From Legionella genomosp. 1 (lineage in GTDB: Bacteria; Pseudomonadota; Gammaproteobacteria; Legionellales; Legionellaceae): a DNA stretch of 24,565 bases. The notes under the pieces were generated by a model, which was not told the DNA's origin, ran no database searches, and saw nothing but the letters and a program-made list of their open reading frames with translations. Each line of letters opens with the position of its first letter. Positions within the stretch are counted from its first letter, which is position 1. The translations under genes were made by a program, and so were the position numbers. The stretch is from the NCBI GenBank assembly GCA_945901965.1, contig CAMDMN010000002.1, positions 1-24,565 on the forward strand, written 5' to 3'. Below are positions 1 through 9,073 of this stretch, in pieces.

Positions 1-96
1 CTTGGTTATAGAATTATCTTACGAAGAAAAGACAAAATGAAAAGTATTGTTATTCAAACGGTTATAGAAAATTTCCCTGATTTTAGCGAGGCTTAA
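1..96 (+). CDS. C-terminal end of an unidentified protein (partial)
   Basis: Frame 1 is open from the first base to a TAA at 94-96 and gives 31 residues ending in NFPDFSEA. The gene begins before the window. A strong terminator-like hairpin follows 10 bases after the stop, which supports this being a genuine gene end. The residues are too few and too nondescript to name a family. Confidence 0.5.
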   Translation, partial: LGYRIILRRKDKMKSIVIQTVIENFPDFSEA

Positions 97-106
97 AAAT
101 AAGTGT

Positions 107-148
107 CGATACCTCAGGGTCAGACTCTGAGGTATCGTCATCTTTTTT
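107..148 (+). terminator. Rho-independent terminator
   Basis: A perfect 11-bp stem (107-117 with 127-137) encloses a 9-base loop, and a T-rich tail with six consecutive Ts at 143-148 follows shortly after. It ends transcription of the gene whose tail lies at 1-96 and insulates the truncated barrel gene downstream. Confidence 0.85.
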
Positions 149-204
149 AAATGCATATATTTTATCAATATTGCATAAGATTTTTATGTGTCTTAACTCC
201 ATGA

Positions 205-789
205 AATGGGAACAGTAATTTTACCTCTAATAACATTTTAGGGGATGTTTTTTTAGGCTATGGTTATGTTTTTAATTCATTTTACGTAGGGCCAGAAGTT
301 TATTTTAGTGCCGGTAATAGACCAAAAGCGGGTCTCACAATTCAGGCAGCAAACTCTTTTCCCAATGAATTATTATCAACTTACACGAAGGCAAAACTTA
401 ATTCATGGGAAGAAGGTATTGATGGTCGTTTAGGATGGGTGGCAAACACTGGTTCTTTGCTATTTATACGTTTAGGTATTGCATTTAATAACCTTTCATT
501 GAACTCTGATACTACGACGTATACTGATGGAACCATCGTCCCTGGGACAAAATCATTAAATTACTCTTCTTCAAAATTTTTAGTAGGTTTTCGTGCCGGT
601 GCTGGGTTAGAACAAAAGCTTACCCCAAGTTTAGCCGTACGAGCTGATTATGCTTATACATATTACGGGAAGATTTCAACAAATGGTTCTAATTATAGCT
701 CTCCATTAGGCCCAATTATAAACACTACTCAAGTACAGATTCAATCACAAGCTGTAATGGGCAGTATTATTTATAATTTTTCTATTTAA
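205..789 (+). pseudogene. 5'-truncated outer-membrane beta-barrel protein
   Basis: Frame 1 is open from just after a TGA (202-204) to the TAA at 787-789 and encodes about 194 residues. They read as alternating hydrophobic/aromatic strands joined by polar turns (for example DVFLGYGYVF, FYVGPEVYFSAG, VRADYAYTYYGK), typical of small Legionella-type surface-antigen/OmpA-like barrels. Barrel sequence starts immediately after the TGA, yet no signal peptide and no usable start lies upstream. An ATG at 151 in the same frame gives only 17 residues before the TGA. The first in-frame alternative, a GTG at 439, falls in the middle of the barrel and would make a 116-residue fragment. The best reading is a gene that lost its promoter-proximal part. 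An extreme alternative is expression of the GTG fragment, which could not form a complete barrel. Confidence 0.65.
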
Positions 790-823
790 AACAAAAAGGT
801 TAAACATCTTAAAAAGGAACGTA

Positions 824-1444
824 ATGATGAAATTAAAAATCAGCTTGCTAATAATGACATGGTTATTTTCAAATACAGTTTTTTCAGCATTCACTGTTCA
901 AGTCCAACCTAACGCAGCAGGAACCATGCCATTATTAACGTGGAGTCAAGCGGATGCAGGTTGTTTAACTGAATTGGTAAACCAAGGATGTCCTAACGCC
1001 ACAAGCTCTACGGGGAGTTGCCAATCTCCTTCTTACATGAGATTTTATGGAGGGACGTGTAATCAGATCTCATTAACTTTTCAAATGGGCACGGCTCCTT
1101 GTAATCTTACGCAAGCTGAGGTTTTCTTTGTCCGTCAATCTGGCACCGAAAATTACAGTACTACCTATGATGTAAGCTTAGTAAACGGATGGGGAGGACC
1201 TGTTTCCATCACACCTAATGGTGGTCTAGCATCAGTTACAGTACTTACCATCAATGGTGCGGTAGATACGGCTGGTGCTTACCCATATGCCTGTGATACT
1301 TGTACTACACGTACGAATCCACCACCTTGCGGTCCTGCTTATCCTTCAGGGTGTAGCACGGCACCTAACCCACCTCTATGTCAATGGACACAACAACTTG
1401 GAATTACAAGTGTTGTTGTAAATTTTAATCCGAAAACAAGTTAA
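824..1444 (+). CDS. Cysteine-rich secreted protein, thaumatin-like motif
   Basis: This encodes 206 residues. An AAGGA-type ribosome site sits about 5 bases before tandem ATGs. Residues 1-22 form a signal peptide (charged start, hydrophobic core, cleavage after about SA). The mature part has ten cysteines (about 47, 56, 66, 79, 93, 157, 160, 169, 177, 186), an even number that fits disulfides in an exported protein. Residues 115-129 (YDVSLVNGWGGPVSI) closely resemble the conserved thaumatin-family stretch DFYDVSLVDGYN-PV, which also lies after a cysteine and just before a 'P.G' segment. The full thaumatin signature is absent, so homology is a suggestion from memory of the family. The C-terminal third is rich in Cys, Pro and Thr. 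The function is unknown; an envelope or secreted role is inferred from the signal peptide. Confidence 0.8.
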   Translation: MMKLKISLLIMTWLFSNTVFSAFTVQVQPNAAGTMPLLTWSQADAGCLTELVNQGCPNATSSTGSCQSPSYMRFYGGTCNQISLTFQMGTAPCNLTQAEVFFVRQSGTENYSTTYDVSLVNGWGGPVSITPNGGLASVTVLTINGAVDTAGAYPYACDTCTTRTNPPPCGPAYPSGCSTAPNPPLCQWTQQLGITSVVVNFNPKTS

Positions 1445-1455
1445 TGCCATTGGTT

Positions 1456-2724
1456 TTACGCGATAACGTCTTTACCTATATAAGCACGCAAGACTTCTGG
1501 AATCTCGATACTACCATCTTTTTGTTGGTAGTTTTCAAGGATCGCCATCAAAGTTCGACTTAAGGCAATAGCCGTGCCATTTAGCGTATAAGGATAAACT
1601 CTTTTGTTATCTTTATCGCGATATCTGATATTTAGTCGGCGTGATTGGAAATCTGTGCAATTTGAGGCGGATGTTACTTCGCCGTATTTTTCATCAGAAT
1701 CACGACCTGGCATCCAGGCTTCAATATCATACTTTTTAAAAGCCGCAGCACCTAAGTCACCTGCGCATATTCTAACAACGCGATATGGAAGTTTAAGCTT
1801 TTGGTAGATTGTCTCTTCTATTTTTAGAATCTCTTCTAAACCAGCTTCACTATCTTCAGGCCGTGTGATTTGGAAAAGTTCTATTTTAGAAAATTGATGT
1901 ACACGATATAAGCCTTTACTTTCCTTACCACCAGAGCCTGCCTCTCTACGGAAACAATGACTTTCAGCAACGTATTTCAACGGCAGTTTATTCTCATCAA
2001 CAATCTCATCAGCATGCATACCGCCAACAGTTATTTCCGCAGTTGCAATTAAACTAAGATCTAAATCTTCTAAATTATAAATATTAGCCTCATCACCCCT
2101 TGGAGAAAAACCTGTACCCGTCATTATTGATTTTTTCGCTAAATCAGGAGTTATAAGAGTGGTATAGCCAAATTCAGCAGCGATTTTCATTGCAAATAAT
2201 TTTAAAGCTAATTCAAGAAACACAGCCTCGTTTTTTAGAAAGTAAAATTTTGCGCCAGTAACTTTTGTCCCACTGTCAAAATCTATTAAATCAAGATCTT
2301 TGCCTAGCTGCACATGATCTTTAGGTACAAAATCAAATTCACGCGGAGTTAAATGCGTTCTTAAAACTACATTTTCTTCATCACTTGCACCGTCTGGAGT
2401 ATCGTCAGCCAGTAAATTAGGTATGGTCAACATTGCTTCGTTGTAAAGCTCATCAATTTTTCTAAGTTCTTCTTCGAGCGTTGAAATTTCTTGATTTAAT
2501 GCTCGACCTTTATTAACAAGTTCTTGTTTTTCAGAGGCTTCTGCTTTTGGTATGGTTTTTGCTATTTGATTAGCTTCAGCTCGCTTATTCTCTAAATTTA
2601 ACATAAGCGTTTTACGTGCAGTATAATGCTTCAACAAAGCGTCTAAATCCGCATTAACTCCCCTCTTTTTGATACTATCTCTAATAGTTTCTGCATTTTC
2701 TATTATTAATTTTATATCTAACAT
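1456..2724 (-). CDS. serS: Seryl-tRNA synthetase
   Basis: This is the cytoplasmic class II synthetase that charges tRNA-Ser (and tRNA-Sec where present) with serine in an ATP-dependent two-step reaction. The 422-residue length is usual for bacterial SerRS. Residues about 30-98 form the long antiparallel coiled-coil arm that grips the tRNA variable arm. The class II core follows, with the TAEI serine-binding segment near 228, motif 2 at 255-284 (FRREAGSGGKE..., with the ATP-binding arginines) and motif 3 at 382-400 (NGTAIALSRT). The start is supported by AAAGG (complement of 2731-2735) 6 bases upstream. The gene is monocistronic in appearance, divergent from the CDF transporter. Confidence 0.98.
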   Translation of the reverse strand: MLDIKLIIENAETIRDSIKKRGVNADLDALLKHYTARKTLMLNLENKRAEANQIAKTIPKAEASEKQELVNKGRALNQEISTLEEELRKIDELYNEAMLTIPNLLADDTPDGASDEENVVLRTHLTPREFDFVPKDHVQLGKDLDLIDFDSGTKVTGAKFYFLKNEAVFLELALKLFAMKIAAEFGYTTLITPDLAKKSIMTGTGFSPRGDEANIYNLEDLDLSLIATAEITVGGMHADEIVDENKLPLKYVAESHCFRREAGSGGKESKGLYRVHQFSKIELFQITRPEDSEAGLEEILKIEETIYQKLKLPYRVVRICAGDLGAAAFKKYDIEAWMPGRDSDEKYGEVTSASNCTDFQSRRLNIRYRDKDNKRVYPYTLNGTAIALSRTLMAILENYQQKDGSIEIPEVLRAYIGKDVIA

Positions 2725-3020
2725 ATTTAACCTTTAATCTGGAGTTAATATTAAACCTAAATTAGGCAGTTAAAAGCACTACGAACCATGACTGCAATGA
2801 CTTTTAAAGATTCATTAGCGCTTCGCACATGTATTTATCAGCATATTGTATTAATTTATTTGCTCTTTGTCTGTAATCGATAACATTTAATTATTCTAAA
2901 TTTGCCATTAATATATCAAAAATTAGATTGATTAAATGTATTATTGGCTAACCACAAGCAATATAATATATTATGGGGATCTATACCGAGGCCTAAAAGA
3001 TCTAAATATGACAGGTAATT
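2725..3020. other. Intergenic region between divergent serS and CDF gene
   Basis: About 296 bases without a supported gene. It must contain the serS promoter (minus) and the transporter promoter (plus). A TATAAT stands at 2962-2967, about 53 bases before the transporter ATG, but no good -35 lies at 16-18 bases before it, so this is only a weak -10 candidate. No clear operator or hairpin was seen. Confidence 0.4.
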
Positions 3021-3935
3021 ATGAATAAAAAATCAGCGGCGTATTACGAACAAAAAATCCTTAAAATATCAATAACTGTAACTTTTATTTTGGCGTTAGC
3101 CGGGCTTTTGTTTGGTTTATTATCAGGTTCATTGGCTATTGTGTTCGATGGGATGTTTAATGTGGTCGATACTGCTATGTCTATACTCGCCCTTCTCGTG
3201 GCAAGACTATTGACAAGCGCTGGAAGTCCGCGCTTCCAATATGGTTATTGGCATCTTGAACCTATGGCGCTTGTTTTTAATGGATCTGTGCTTATTTTGC
3301 TCTCGGTTTATGCCTTTGTGAATGCTGTCGGTAGTTTATTATCTGGTGGTAGAGAGCTTGATTTTGATTGGGCATTTATTTTTGCTTTATTAATGTCTGT
3401 GCTATCAATTGCTATGTATATTTATATCCGCCAAAAAAATATTCGCCTAAAATCTGAGTTTTTGCGGCTTGATACGCAAAGCTGGCTAATTTCAGCATCT
3501 ATTTCCACGTCACTATTAGTAGCATTTGGTATCGCAACTTTGATGGACGGCACGGTTTACCAGCACCTCACTCCTTATGTCGATCCTCTAATTTTGGCCA
3601 TTCTTACGGCTTGTTTGATTTTCGTACCAATGGCTGCGGTTCGTGATGCATTGAGAGATATGTTTCGTATTGCTCCTACTGAGCTTAATGAAAAAATTAG
3701 ACGATATTTAGATGAAATTAAGTTCCGTTATAAATTTAAAACCTACACAAGTTATGCCGCTAAAATAGGACGTGCACAATTTATTGAAATTCATATTGTT
3801 GTCCCATTAGGCTACCCAATTGCAAGTGTTGAAGAATTAGATGCTATTCGTCGAGAAATAGTAGACGCTCTCGGTGGTAATGGTCCTGAGCATTGGATAA
3901 CTATTGCTTTTACTACCGATGAAAGTTGGATTTAA
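3021..3935 (+). CDS. Cation diffusion facilitator (CDF) family transporter
   Basis: This is an inner-membrane exporter of divalent metal ions, driven by proton antiport in characterised relatives. It has 304 residues with about six membrane segments (roughly 14-35, 37-62, 83-105, 116-136, 155-175, 188-205) and a soluble C-terminal domain with the usual ferredoxin-like character. Metal-site candidates are D43, N47 and D50 in TM2 (the FDGMFNVVD segment) and D151 near TM5, where many homologues have HxxxD. The YGYWHLEP segment (75-81) matches the conserved GYxxxEP of CDF proteins. The exact metal cannot be read from sequence, since the TM2 D..N..D set differs from the classic zinc H/D arrangement. 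The gene converges on rep, with stop codons 4 bases apart. Confidence 0.88.
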   Translation: MNKKSAAYYEQKILKISITVTFILALAGLLFGLLSGSLAIVFDGMFNVVDTAMSILALLVARLLTSAGSPRFQYGYWHLEPMALVFNGSVLILLSVYAFVNAVGSLLSGGRELDFDWAFIFALLMSVLSIAMYIYIRQKNIRLKSEFLRLDTQSWLISASISTSLLVAFGIATLMDGTVYQHLTPYVDPLILAILTACLIFVPMAAVRDALRDMFRIAPTELNEKIRRYLDEIKFRYKFKTYTSYAAKIGRAQFIEIHIVVPLGYPIASVEELDAIRREIVDALGGNGPEHWITIAFTTDESWI

Positions 3936-3939
3936 CCTA

Positions 3940-5937
3940 TTATCCCAATAAATTCTTTAAGCCAGCTAAATGTGAACGCGCTAACTCCTTGGATTTTTCT
4001 TCAGTTTGTTCACCTGCTCGACCAAACCATTCCAAACTATCTTGAGGTAACTCATCTAAGAAACGACTTGGCTGGCAATCTTGAAGTTCGCCCCCTCGCC
4101 TTCGTTGCTTTGCTAACGTTAAACACAAAGTTTTTTGCGCACGTGTAATACCGACATATGCTAAACGTCTTTCTTCTTCTATTTGCTCATCCTCAATACT
4201 CACGCGATGAGGCAATAGTTCTTCTTCCATGCCAACTAAATAAACATGGGGGAATTCTAAACCTTTGGAGGCATGCAAGGTCATCAATTGTAATTGTTCT
4301 ACATCATGGTCATCAGCTTGTTCAAGAACATCAATCAAAATTAATTTATTAACAATATCAGCCAATTGACACCCAGGCTCTTTTTCAAATAACCTTCCAA
4401 CCCACTCTAATAACTCCCAGACATTATCCATGCATTTCTGAGCCTTCTGGGTGCTGTCGCTTTGCTCATAAACATGTGCTTCATAACGGCATTCTTCTAC
4501 CATATCTCGCAGCACAGTAACAATTGGCTCATTTAGACTACGCTGTTTAATCACATACAACCACTCTTTAAATGCGTACAAAGCACTCCGTGGTTTATCA
4601 CCAATTTCTGCTGATAAACCTAAGTGATCACAACATGCAAAAAGGCTTTGTCCTATCGATTGGGCATAGCTACCCAATGACTTTAACGTAACATCGCCAA
4701 TCCCACGCTTAGGAGTATTAATAACCCTTAAAAAAGCCGCATTGTCTGCTTCGTTACAAAGTAATTTAAGATAAGCAAAGATATCCCTTATTTCTGTACG
4801 AGCAAACCAAGATTGCCCTCCGCTGATGCGGTAAGGGATCCCATGATCACGTAATACTTTTTCAAATACTCGTGACTGATGATTACCTCGATATAAAATC
4901 GCATAATCCCCGTAAGAAGTCCGATGACGTAGTTTACAGCTAATCAAATCAGCCACCACTTGGTCAGCTTCATCTTGTTCATTTCTACAACAAACAACAC
5001 GCACCGACTCGCCGTAGCCCAATTCACTCCATAATTTTTTGCTAAATAAATGAGGATTATGCGAAATTAAATGATTTGCGGCATGGAGAATTAGTCCTGT
5101 AGAACGATAATTTTGCTCTAATTTTATAACCTTAAGTGCTGGATAATCATGTTGTAATTGCGTGAGATTTTCAGGCCTTGCTCCTCGCCAAGCATATATT
5201 GACTGATCATCATCCCCAACCACAGTAAAATGCGCCCGAATACCTACCAATAATTTGACCAACTCATATTGACTAGTATTAGCATCTTGGTATTCATCAA
5301 TTAATAAATGACGAATTTTATTTTGCCAACGCTCTAATACCTTGGGATACTGACTGAGTAACCAAACCGGGAACCTAATTAAATCATCAAAATCAACGGC
5401 ATTATAGGCATTTAGAGATTGCTGATAACGAGGATAAACGATAGCCGCCTCAGCAAAAAATGGCGTATTTGGTTCTAGCAACTGCACATCCTCAGGAGAT
5501 AATAACGCATTTTTCCAATGAGAAATTTGTTGTTGAACTTGCAACAGATGATCGCGCAAAGAAGCACGCTCTGGAGGTAATAAACCACGCAGTAAATTGA
5601 CACAATCTTCACTGTCAAATATAGAAAAACCAGGTTTTAAACCACATAGCTCAACTTCATTCCTAAGAATTTTAAGCCCCAAGGTATGAAAGGTCGCAAC
5701 GTTTAAGCCACGACGAACGCGCTGAGGCAAGACTGACGCAACCCGAGTCCGCATTTCATTTGCAGCTTTATTGGTAAAAGTAACTGCAGATATACTATTA
5801 GCAGCATAACCGCATTGCTCAATCAGATAAGCAATTTTTTGGGCGATTACTCGAGTTTTCCCGCTCCCTGCTCCTGCCAACACCAACAATGGCCCGTCAA
5901 TGTATTTCACTGCTGCCATTTGTTGTGGATTTAACAT
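3940..5937 (-). CDS. rep: ATP-dependent DNA helicase Rep (UvrD/Rep superfamily 1A)
   Basis: This is a 3'-5' SF1 helicase that removes proteins ahead of replication forks and helps restart them. The 665 residues align along their whole length with E. coli Rep as I remember it. Visible motifs are Walker A AGAGSGKT (21-28), motif Ia FTNKAA, motif II DEYQD, motif III GDDDQSIYAWRGARP, motif IV EQNYRS, motif V TLHASKGLEF and motif VI EERRLAYVGITRA. The C-terminal SHLAGLKNLL also matches Rep (SHLANLKAM) rather than UvrD. It lies downstream of the UPF0114 gene on the same strand, 75 bases away, with no obvious terminator between. No defects seen. Confidence 0.95.
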   Translation of the reverse strand: MLNPQQMAAVKYIDGPLLVLAGAGSGKTRVIAQKIAYLIEQCGYAANSISAVTFTNKAANEMRTRVASVLPQRVRRGLNVATFHTLGLKILRNEVELCGLKPGFSIFDSEDCVNLLRGLLPPERASLRDHLLQVQQQISHWKNALLSPEDVQLLEPNTPFFAEAAIVYPRYQQSLNAYNAVDFDDLIRFPVWLLSQYPKVLERWQNKIRHLLIDEYQDANTSQYELVKLLVGIRAHFTVVGDDDQSIYAWRGARPENLTQLQHDYPALKVIKLEQNYRSTGLILHAANHLISHNPHLFSKKLWSELGYGESVRVVCCRNEQDEADQVVADLISCKLRHRTSYGDYAILYRGNHQSRVFEKVLRDHGIPYRISGGQSWFARTEIRDIFAYLKLLCNEADNAAFLRVINTPKRGIGDVTLKSLGSYAQSIGQSLFACCDHLGLSAEIGDKPRSALYAFKEWLYVIKQRSLNEPIVTVLRDMVEECRYEAHVYEQSDSTQKAQKCMDNVWELLEWVGRLFEKEPGCQLADIVNKLILIDVLEQADDHDVEQLQLMTLHASKGLEFPHVYLVGMEEELLPHRVSIEDEQIEEERRLAYVGITRAQKTLCLTLAKQRRRGGELQDCQPSRFLDELPQDSLEWFGRAGEQTEEKSKELARSHLAGLKNLLG

Positions 5938-6012
5938 TGATTATTCTCAGGAAAAAACCCGCAAGTATCGCGTTTATAGCTAAGGCAACCAAACAATTTT
6001 AATACCAAAAAT

Positions 6013-6528
6013 TTATTTAGCATGAGACTCGCTTTTGAGCAAAAGACGATTGGTATATGCAATAGTAACCGCCGAAAGCAAGAGTGTGAGATGAATAATC
6101 ACCTGCCACATCACGCTATCATTAGATAATTTTGTAGGGTCAATAAATGTCCGTAATAAATGAATTGATGAAATACCTATTAACGCTAGCGATAATTTAA
6201 TTTTCATAGCACCGGCATCAAGGTGATCTAACCATTCAGGTTGGTCTGGATGCGCTTGTAAATTCAGTCGCGATACAAAGGTTTCATATCCTCCCATAAC
6301 AACCATGATCAACAAATTGGCAATCATCACCACATCAATAAGATCTAAAACCCCAAGCATAATATGGTTATCATCCGAACCATTAAGATGGCTTATCAAC
6401 TCAAAAAGTTCAGTGATGAAGCGATATGCATATGCCGCTAAAATGCAAATTAATCCTAAATATAATGGCGCTTGCAACCAGCGACTAACAAAAATTAACT
6501 GAGCCATCGTTTTTTTTATAATATTCAT
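6013..6528 (-). CDS. UPF0114 family inner-membrane protein (YqhA-like)
   Basis: This 171-residue protein has about four membrane helices (roughly 16-38, 62-84, 110-127, 143-162). It follows the E. coli YqhA pattern closely: SRWLQAPLYLGL near the N-terminus, MVVMGGYETFVS after TM2, ISSIHLLRTFID and VIIHLTLLLSA at the end. The molecular role of this family is not established. The annotated ATG has AAAGG only 2 bases upstream, which is tight. A second in-frame ATG at 6507 (MAQLIFVSRW) matches the YqhA N-terminus better in length but lacks a visible ribosome site. It could be cotranscribed with argH upstream (95-base gap, no terminator seen). Confidence 0.88.
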   Translation of the reverse strand: MNIIKKTMAQLIFVSRWLQAPLYLGLICILAAYAYRFITELFELISHLNGSDDNHIMLGVLDLIDVVMIANLLIMVVMGGYETFVSRLNLQAHPDQPEWLDHLDAGAMKIKLSLALIGISSIHLLRTFIDPTKLSNDSVMWQVIIHLTLLLSAVTIAYTNRLLLKSESHAK

Positions 6529-6622
6529 ATCCTTTAACTTTCCTTAACAATTTATACTTTCGTCTTATCTGAATTTGATTCGTATCTTAGCAGCTGCACA
6601 TTTCATTAACAATAATTTATCC

Positions 6623-7858
6623 TCACAGCATCTCTTGCGTCAATTCAGATAAAGAACAACCTTTCTCAATGGCTGCAGCAACTAACTCCCCAACTTTATG
6701 ATGAGCATCGCGAAATGGCACTCCTTGAATTACAAAATATTCAAGTAAAGATGTTGCATCCAAATAACCAGAATTAACTTTTTTCTTCATCAACAAGGTA
6801 TTAAACCGTACACTTTGTAAGAAGGGCGTAATGATATTTAAGCAAGCAGATAGTGTTTTAATCGTATCAAATAATGCCTCTTTATCTTCCTGCATATCTT
6901 TATTATAAGCCATTGGTAAGCCTTTCATCAACGTCAGCAAGGCCTGCAAATGGCCAAAAACTCGACCAGATTTTCCGCGAATTAATTCAAGCACATCAGG
7001 ATTTTTTTTATTAGGCATTAAGGATGAGCCTGTAGCATACGCGTCATCAAGCGTCATAAAACCAAACTCTTCTGTCGCCCAAATGATTAAATCTTCGGCA
7101 AGCCTTGAACAATGCATCATAATAATTGACGCGATGCTACATAATTCAATAACAAAATCACGATCACTAACAGCATCAAGGGTATTATTAACAATACCGC
7201 TAAACCCTAATTTTAAAGCCACCCATTCTCTATCCAAAGGTAAGCTACTGCCGGCAAGAGCACCGGCCCCCAAAGGCGAGTAATTCATCCGTAACAACCA
7301 ATCATTAAGTCTACTCTTATCTCGCAAAAACATTGACTCATAAGCACCAAAATAAACTCCTAATTGAATAGGCTGCGCCTGTTGCAAGTGAGTATATCCT
7401 GGCATCCAATCTGCTTGATGCTTTGTTGCCAAGGTACTAAAGCAAATAATAAGATCGATTAATTGCTCAATAATCTTTTGCCCTGCATCCCTGGCATACA
7501 ACCGTAAATCAAGAGCAACTTGATCATTACGACTTCGGCCGGTATGTAATTTTTTACCAACATCGCCTAATTTTTGAATCAAGAGGTATTCAATAAACAT
7601 ATGAATATCTTCATGAATCTCATCAAATAGATGTAAACCATCGATGATTTCCTGTTTAATCTCATCCAAAGCTTGATAAATAGCTTGGGTTTCTTCCTGT
7701 GGAATAATATTCTGTCGACCTAACATCATCACGTGCGCTTGACTACCTAAAATGTCATGAATAAAGAGAACATGATCAAATGATAATGATGAATTAAATT
7801 GTGCTACTCGTTCATCCAACGGTTTTTTAAATCGTCCACCCCAGGTTTTATTTTTCAT
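6623..7858 (-). CDS. argH: Argininosuccinate lyase, C-terminally compact
   Basis: This enzyme cleaves argininosuccinate to arginine and fumarate, the last step of arginine synthesis, and acts as a cytoplasmic homotetramer. I place the start at 7858, where the protein begins MKNKTWGGRF as family members do. GAGGT lies 8 bases upstream inside argG, and the ATG overlaps the argG stop (ATGAAAAATAA, 11 nt shared), which suggests coupled translation. A longer open frame to 8008 adds 50 non-homologous residues. Family motifs are KLHTGRSRNDQV (103-114), PGYTHLQQAQP (153-163, catalytic His157), and the signature GSSLMPNKKNPD (277-288) with catalytic Ser279 in the mobile loop. With 411 residues it ends at about the point where E. 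coli ArgH has some 45 more residues, so it lacks most of the C-terminal helical tail. All active-site segments are present. Confidence 0.95.
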   Translation of the reverse strand: MKNKTWGGRFKKPLDERVAQFNSSLSFDHVLFIHDILGSQAHVMMLGRQNIIPQEETQAIYQALDEIKQEIIDGLHLFDEIHEDIHMFIEYLLIQKLGDVGKKLHTGRSRNDQVALDLRLYARDAGQKIIEQLIDLIICFSTLATKHQADWMPGYTHLQQAQPIQLGVYFGAYESMFLRDKSRLNDWLLRMNYSPLGAGALAGSSLPLDREWVALKLGFSGIVNNTLDAVSDRDFVIELCSIASIIMMHCSRLAEDLIIWATEEFGFMTLDDAYATGSSLMPNKKNPDVLELIRGKSGRVFGHLQALLTLMKGLPMAYNKDMQEDKEALFDTIKTLSACLNIITPFLQSVRFNTLLMKKKVNSGYLDATSLLEYFVIQGVPFRDAHHKVGELVAAAIEKGCSLSELTQEML

Positions 7859-9068
7859 ATTCACTACCTCGATGAAGAAGTCCGTAAACTTTAGCTGAAA
7901 GCGAAAAGAGATTAATAAATCCTTCCGCATCTTGTTGATTATAAACACTATCCTCTTCAAAAGTTGCATAGGCTTTATTATGCAAACTATAAGGAGATGA
8001 CATACCATGAGGCATAATATTACCTTTAAATAATTTTAATTTAACATGCCCACTCACATGCTTTTGCGTTTCATTAATAAATGCATCCAAAGCTATTTTT
8101 ACCTGTGAAAACCAACGCCCTTCATAGACAATATTTGCGTAAGCTTGCTGTAATGATTGTTTAAGGTGTAATGTTGCTCGCTCTAAGCATAAACTTTCAA
8201 GCATTTGATGTGCTTTATATAAAACGGTGGCTCCCGGCGCTTCATAAACACCCCTGATTTTCATCCCCACCAATCTATTTTCAATCAAATCGGCAACCCC
8301 AATACCATGCTCGCCTGCAGATTTATTTAATTGATTTAATAAGTCTACAGGTGATAATGACAAGCCATTTAAAGCAATTGGAATACCTTTTTCAAAATCA
8401 ATATTAATAATTTCTGCGTTATCTTTTGTATTCTCTATTGTTGAAGTCATTAATAAAACATCATTAGGCATGGCATTAGCTGGATCTTCTAAGCTGCCAC
8501 CTTCATGTGAAATATACCAAATATTATGATCCCGAGAATAAGGTGATTTAGGCGTCACTGGTACCTCAATGCCATGAGCAAGAGCATAATCAATAGCTTG
8601 CTGCCTGGATTTTATTTCCCAACTTCGCCAAGGCGCAATAATAGACAATTCTGGCGCGAGTGCCTTGATGGTGTATTCAAATCGCACTTGATCATTTCCT
8701 TTACCAGTTGCTCCATGAGCCACTGCATCGACTTTTTCAGCCTTTGCAATTTCAACAAGCTTTTGGGCAATTAATGGTCGTGAAATAGTACCTAGAATAT
8801 ATTGTTCTTCATAAAGTGCTCCAGACTTCAGTAATGGCCATAGATAGTCTGTAATAAATTCATTTTTTACATCAACAACATAAGCTTTGGATGCACCACT
8901 TTGAATAGCTTTTTTCTTAATAGCTCTAAGATCTTCTTGTTGACCGAGATCACAAATAACAGCAATTACCTCGGCCTTATCAAAATTTTCTTTTAGCCAA
9001 GGAATCATGACTGATGTGTCAAGGCCACCTGAATAAGCTAACGCAATTTTTTTAATCGTTTTTTTCAT
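7848..9068 (-). CDS. argG: Argininosuccinate synthase
   Basis: This enzyme joins citrulline and aspartate with ATP to form argininosuccinate and AMP. Its 406 residues are the usual length of the short bacterial type (about 400). The N-terminal ATP pyrophosphatase loop AYSGGLDTS is at residues 10-18. AHGATGKGNDQVRFE (about 117-131) is the conserved substrate-binding region, followed by SPYSRDHNIWYISHEGG. AGG lies about 8 bases before the ATG. The gene begins 5 bases after the ABC ATPase stop and overlaps argH by 11 nt, so it sits inside the importer operon. No argA-argF genes are in the window. argG-argH alone would allow arginine to be made from citrulline. Confidence 0.97.
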   Translation of the reverse strand: MKKTIKKIALAYSGGLDTSVMIPWLKENFDKAEVIAVICDLGQQEDLRAIKKKAIQSGASKAYVVDVKNEFITDYLWPLLKSGALYEEQYILGTISRPLIAQKLVEIAKAEKVDAVAHGATGKGNDQVRFEYTIKALAPELSIIAPWRSWEIKSRQQAIDYALAHGIEVPVTPKSPYSRDHNIWYISHEGGSLEDPANAMPNDVLLMTSTIENTKDNAEIINIDFEKGIPIALNGLSLSPVDLLNQLNKSAGEHGIGVADLIENRLVGMKIRGVYEAPGATVLYKAHQMLESLCLERATLHLKQSLQQAYANIVYEGRWFSQVKIALDAFINETQKHVSGHVKLKLFKGNIMPHGMSSPYSLHNKAYATFEEDSVYNQQDAEGFINLFSLSAKVYGLLHRGSEYEK

Positions 9069-9073
9069 AATAT

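Noticed and set aside
6529..6622. Terminator after argH
   Set aside because: There is only a short GCAGCTGC palindrome without a following T run, so readthrough into the UPF0114 gene cannot be excluded.
7859..8008. N-terminal extension of argH by 50 residues
   Set aside because: It has no family similarity, runs inside argG, and the internal ATG at 7858 has a good ribosome site and the normal WGGRF start.
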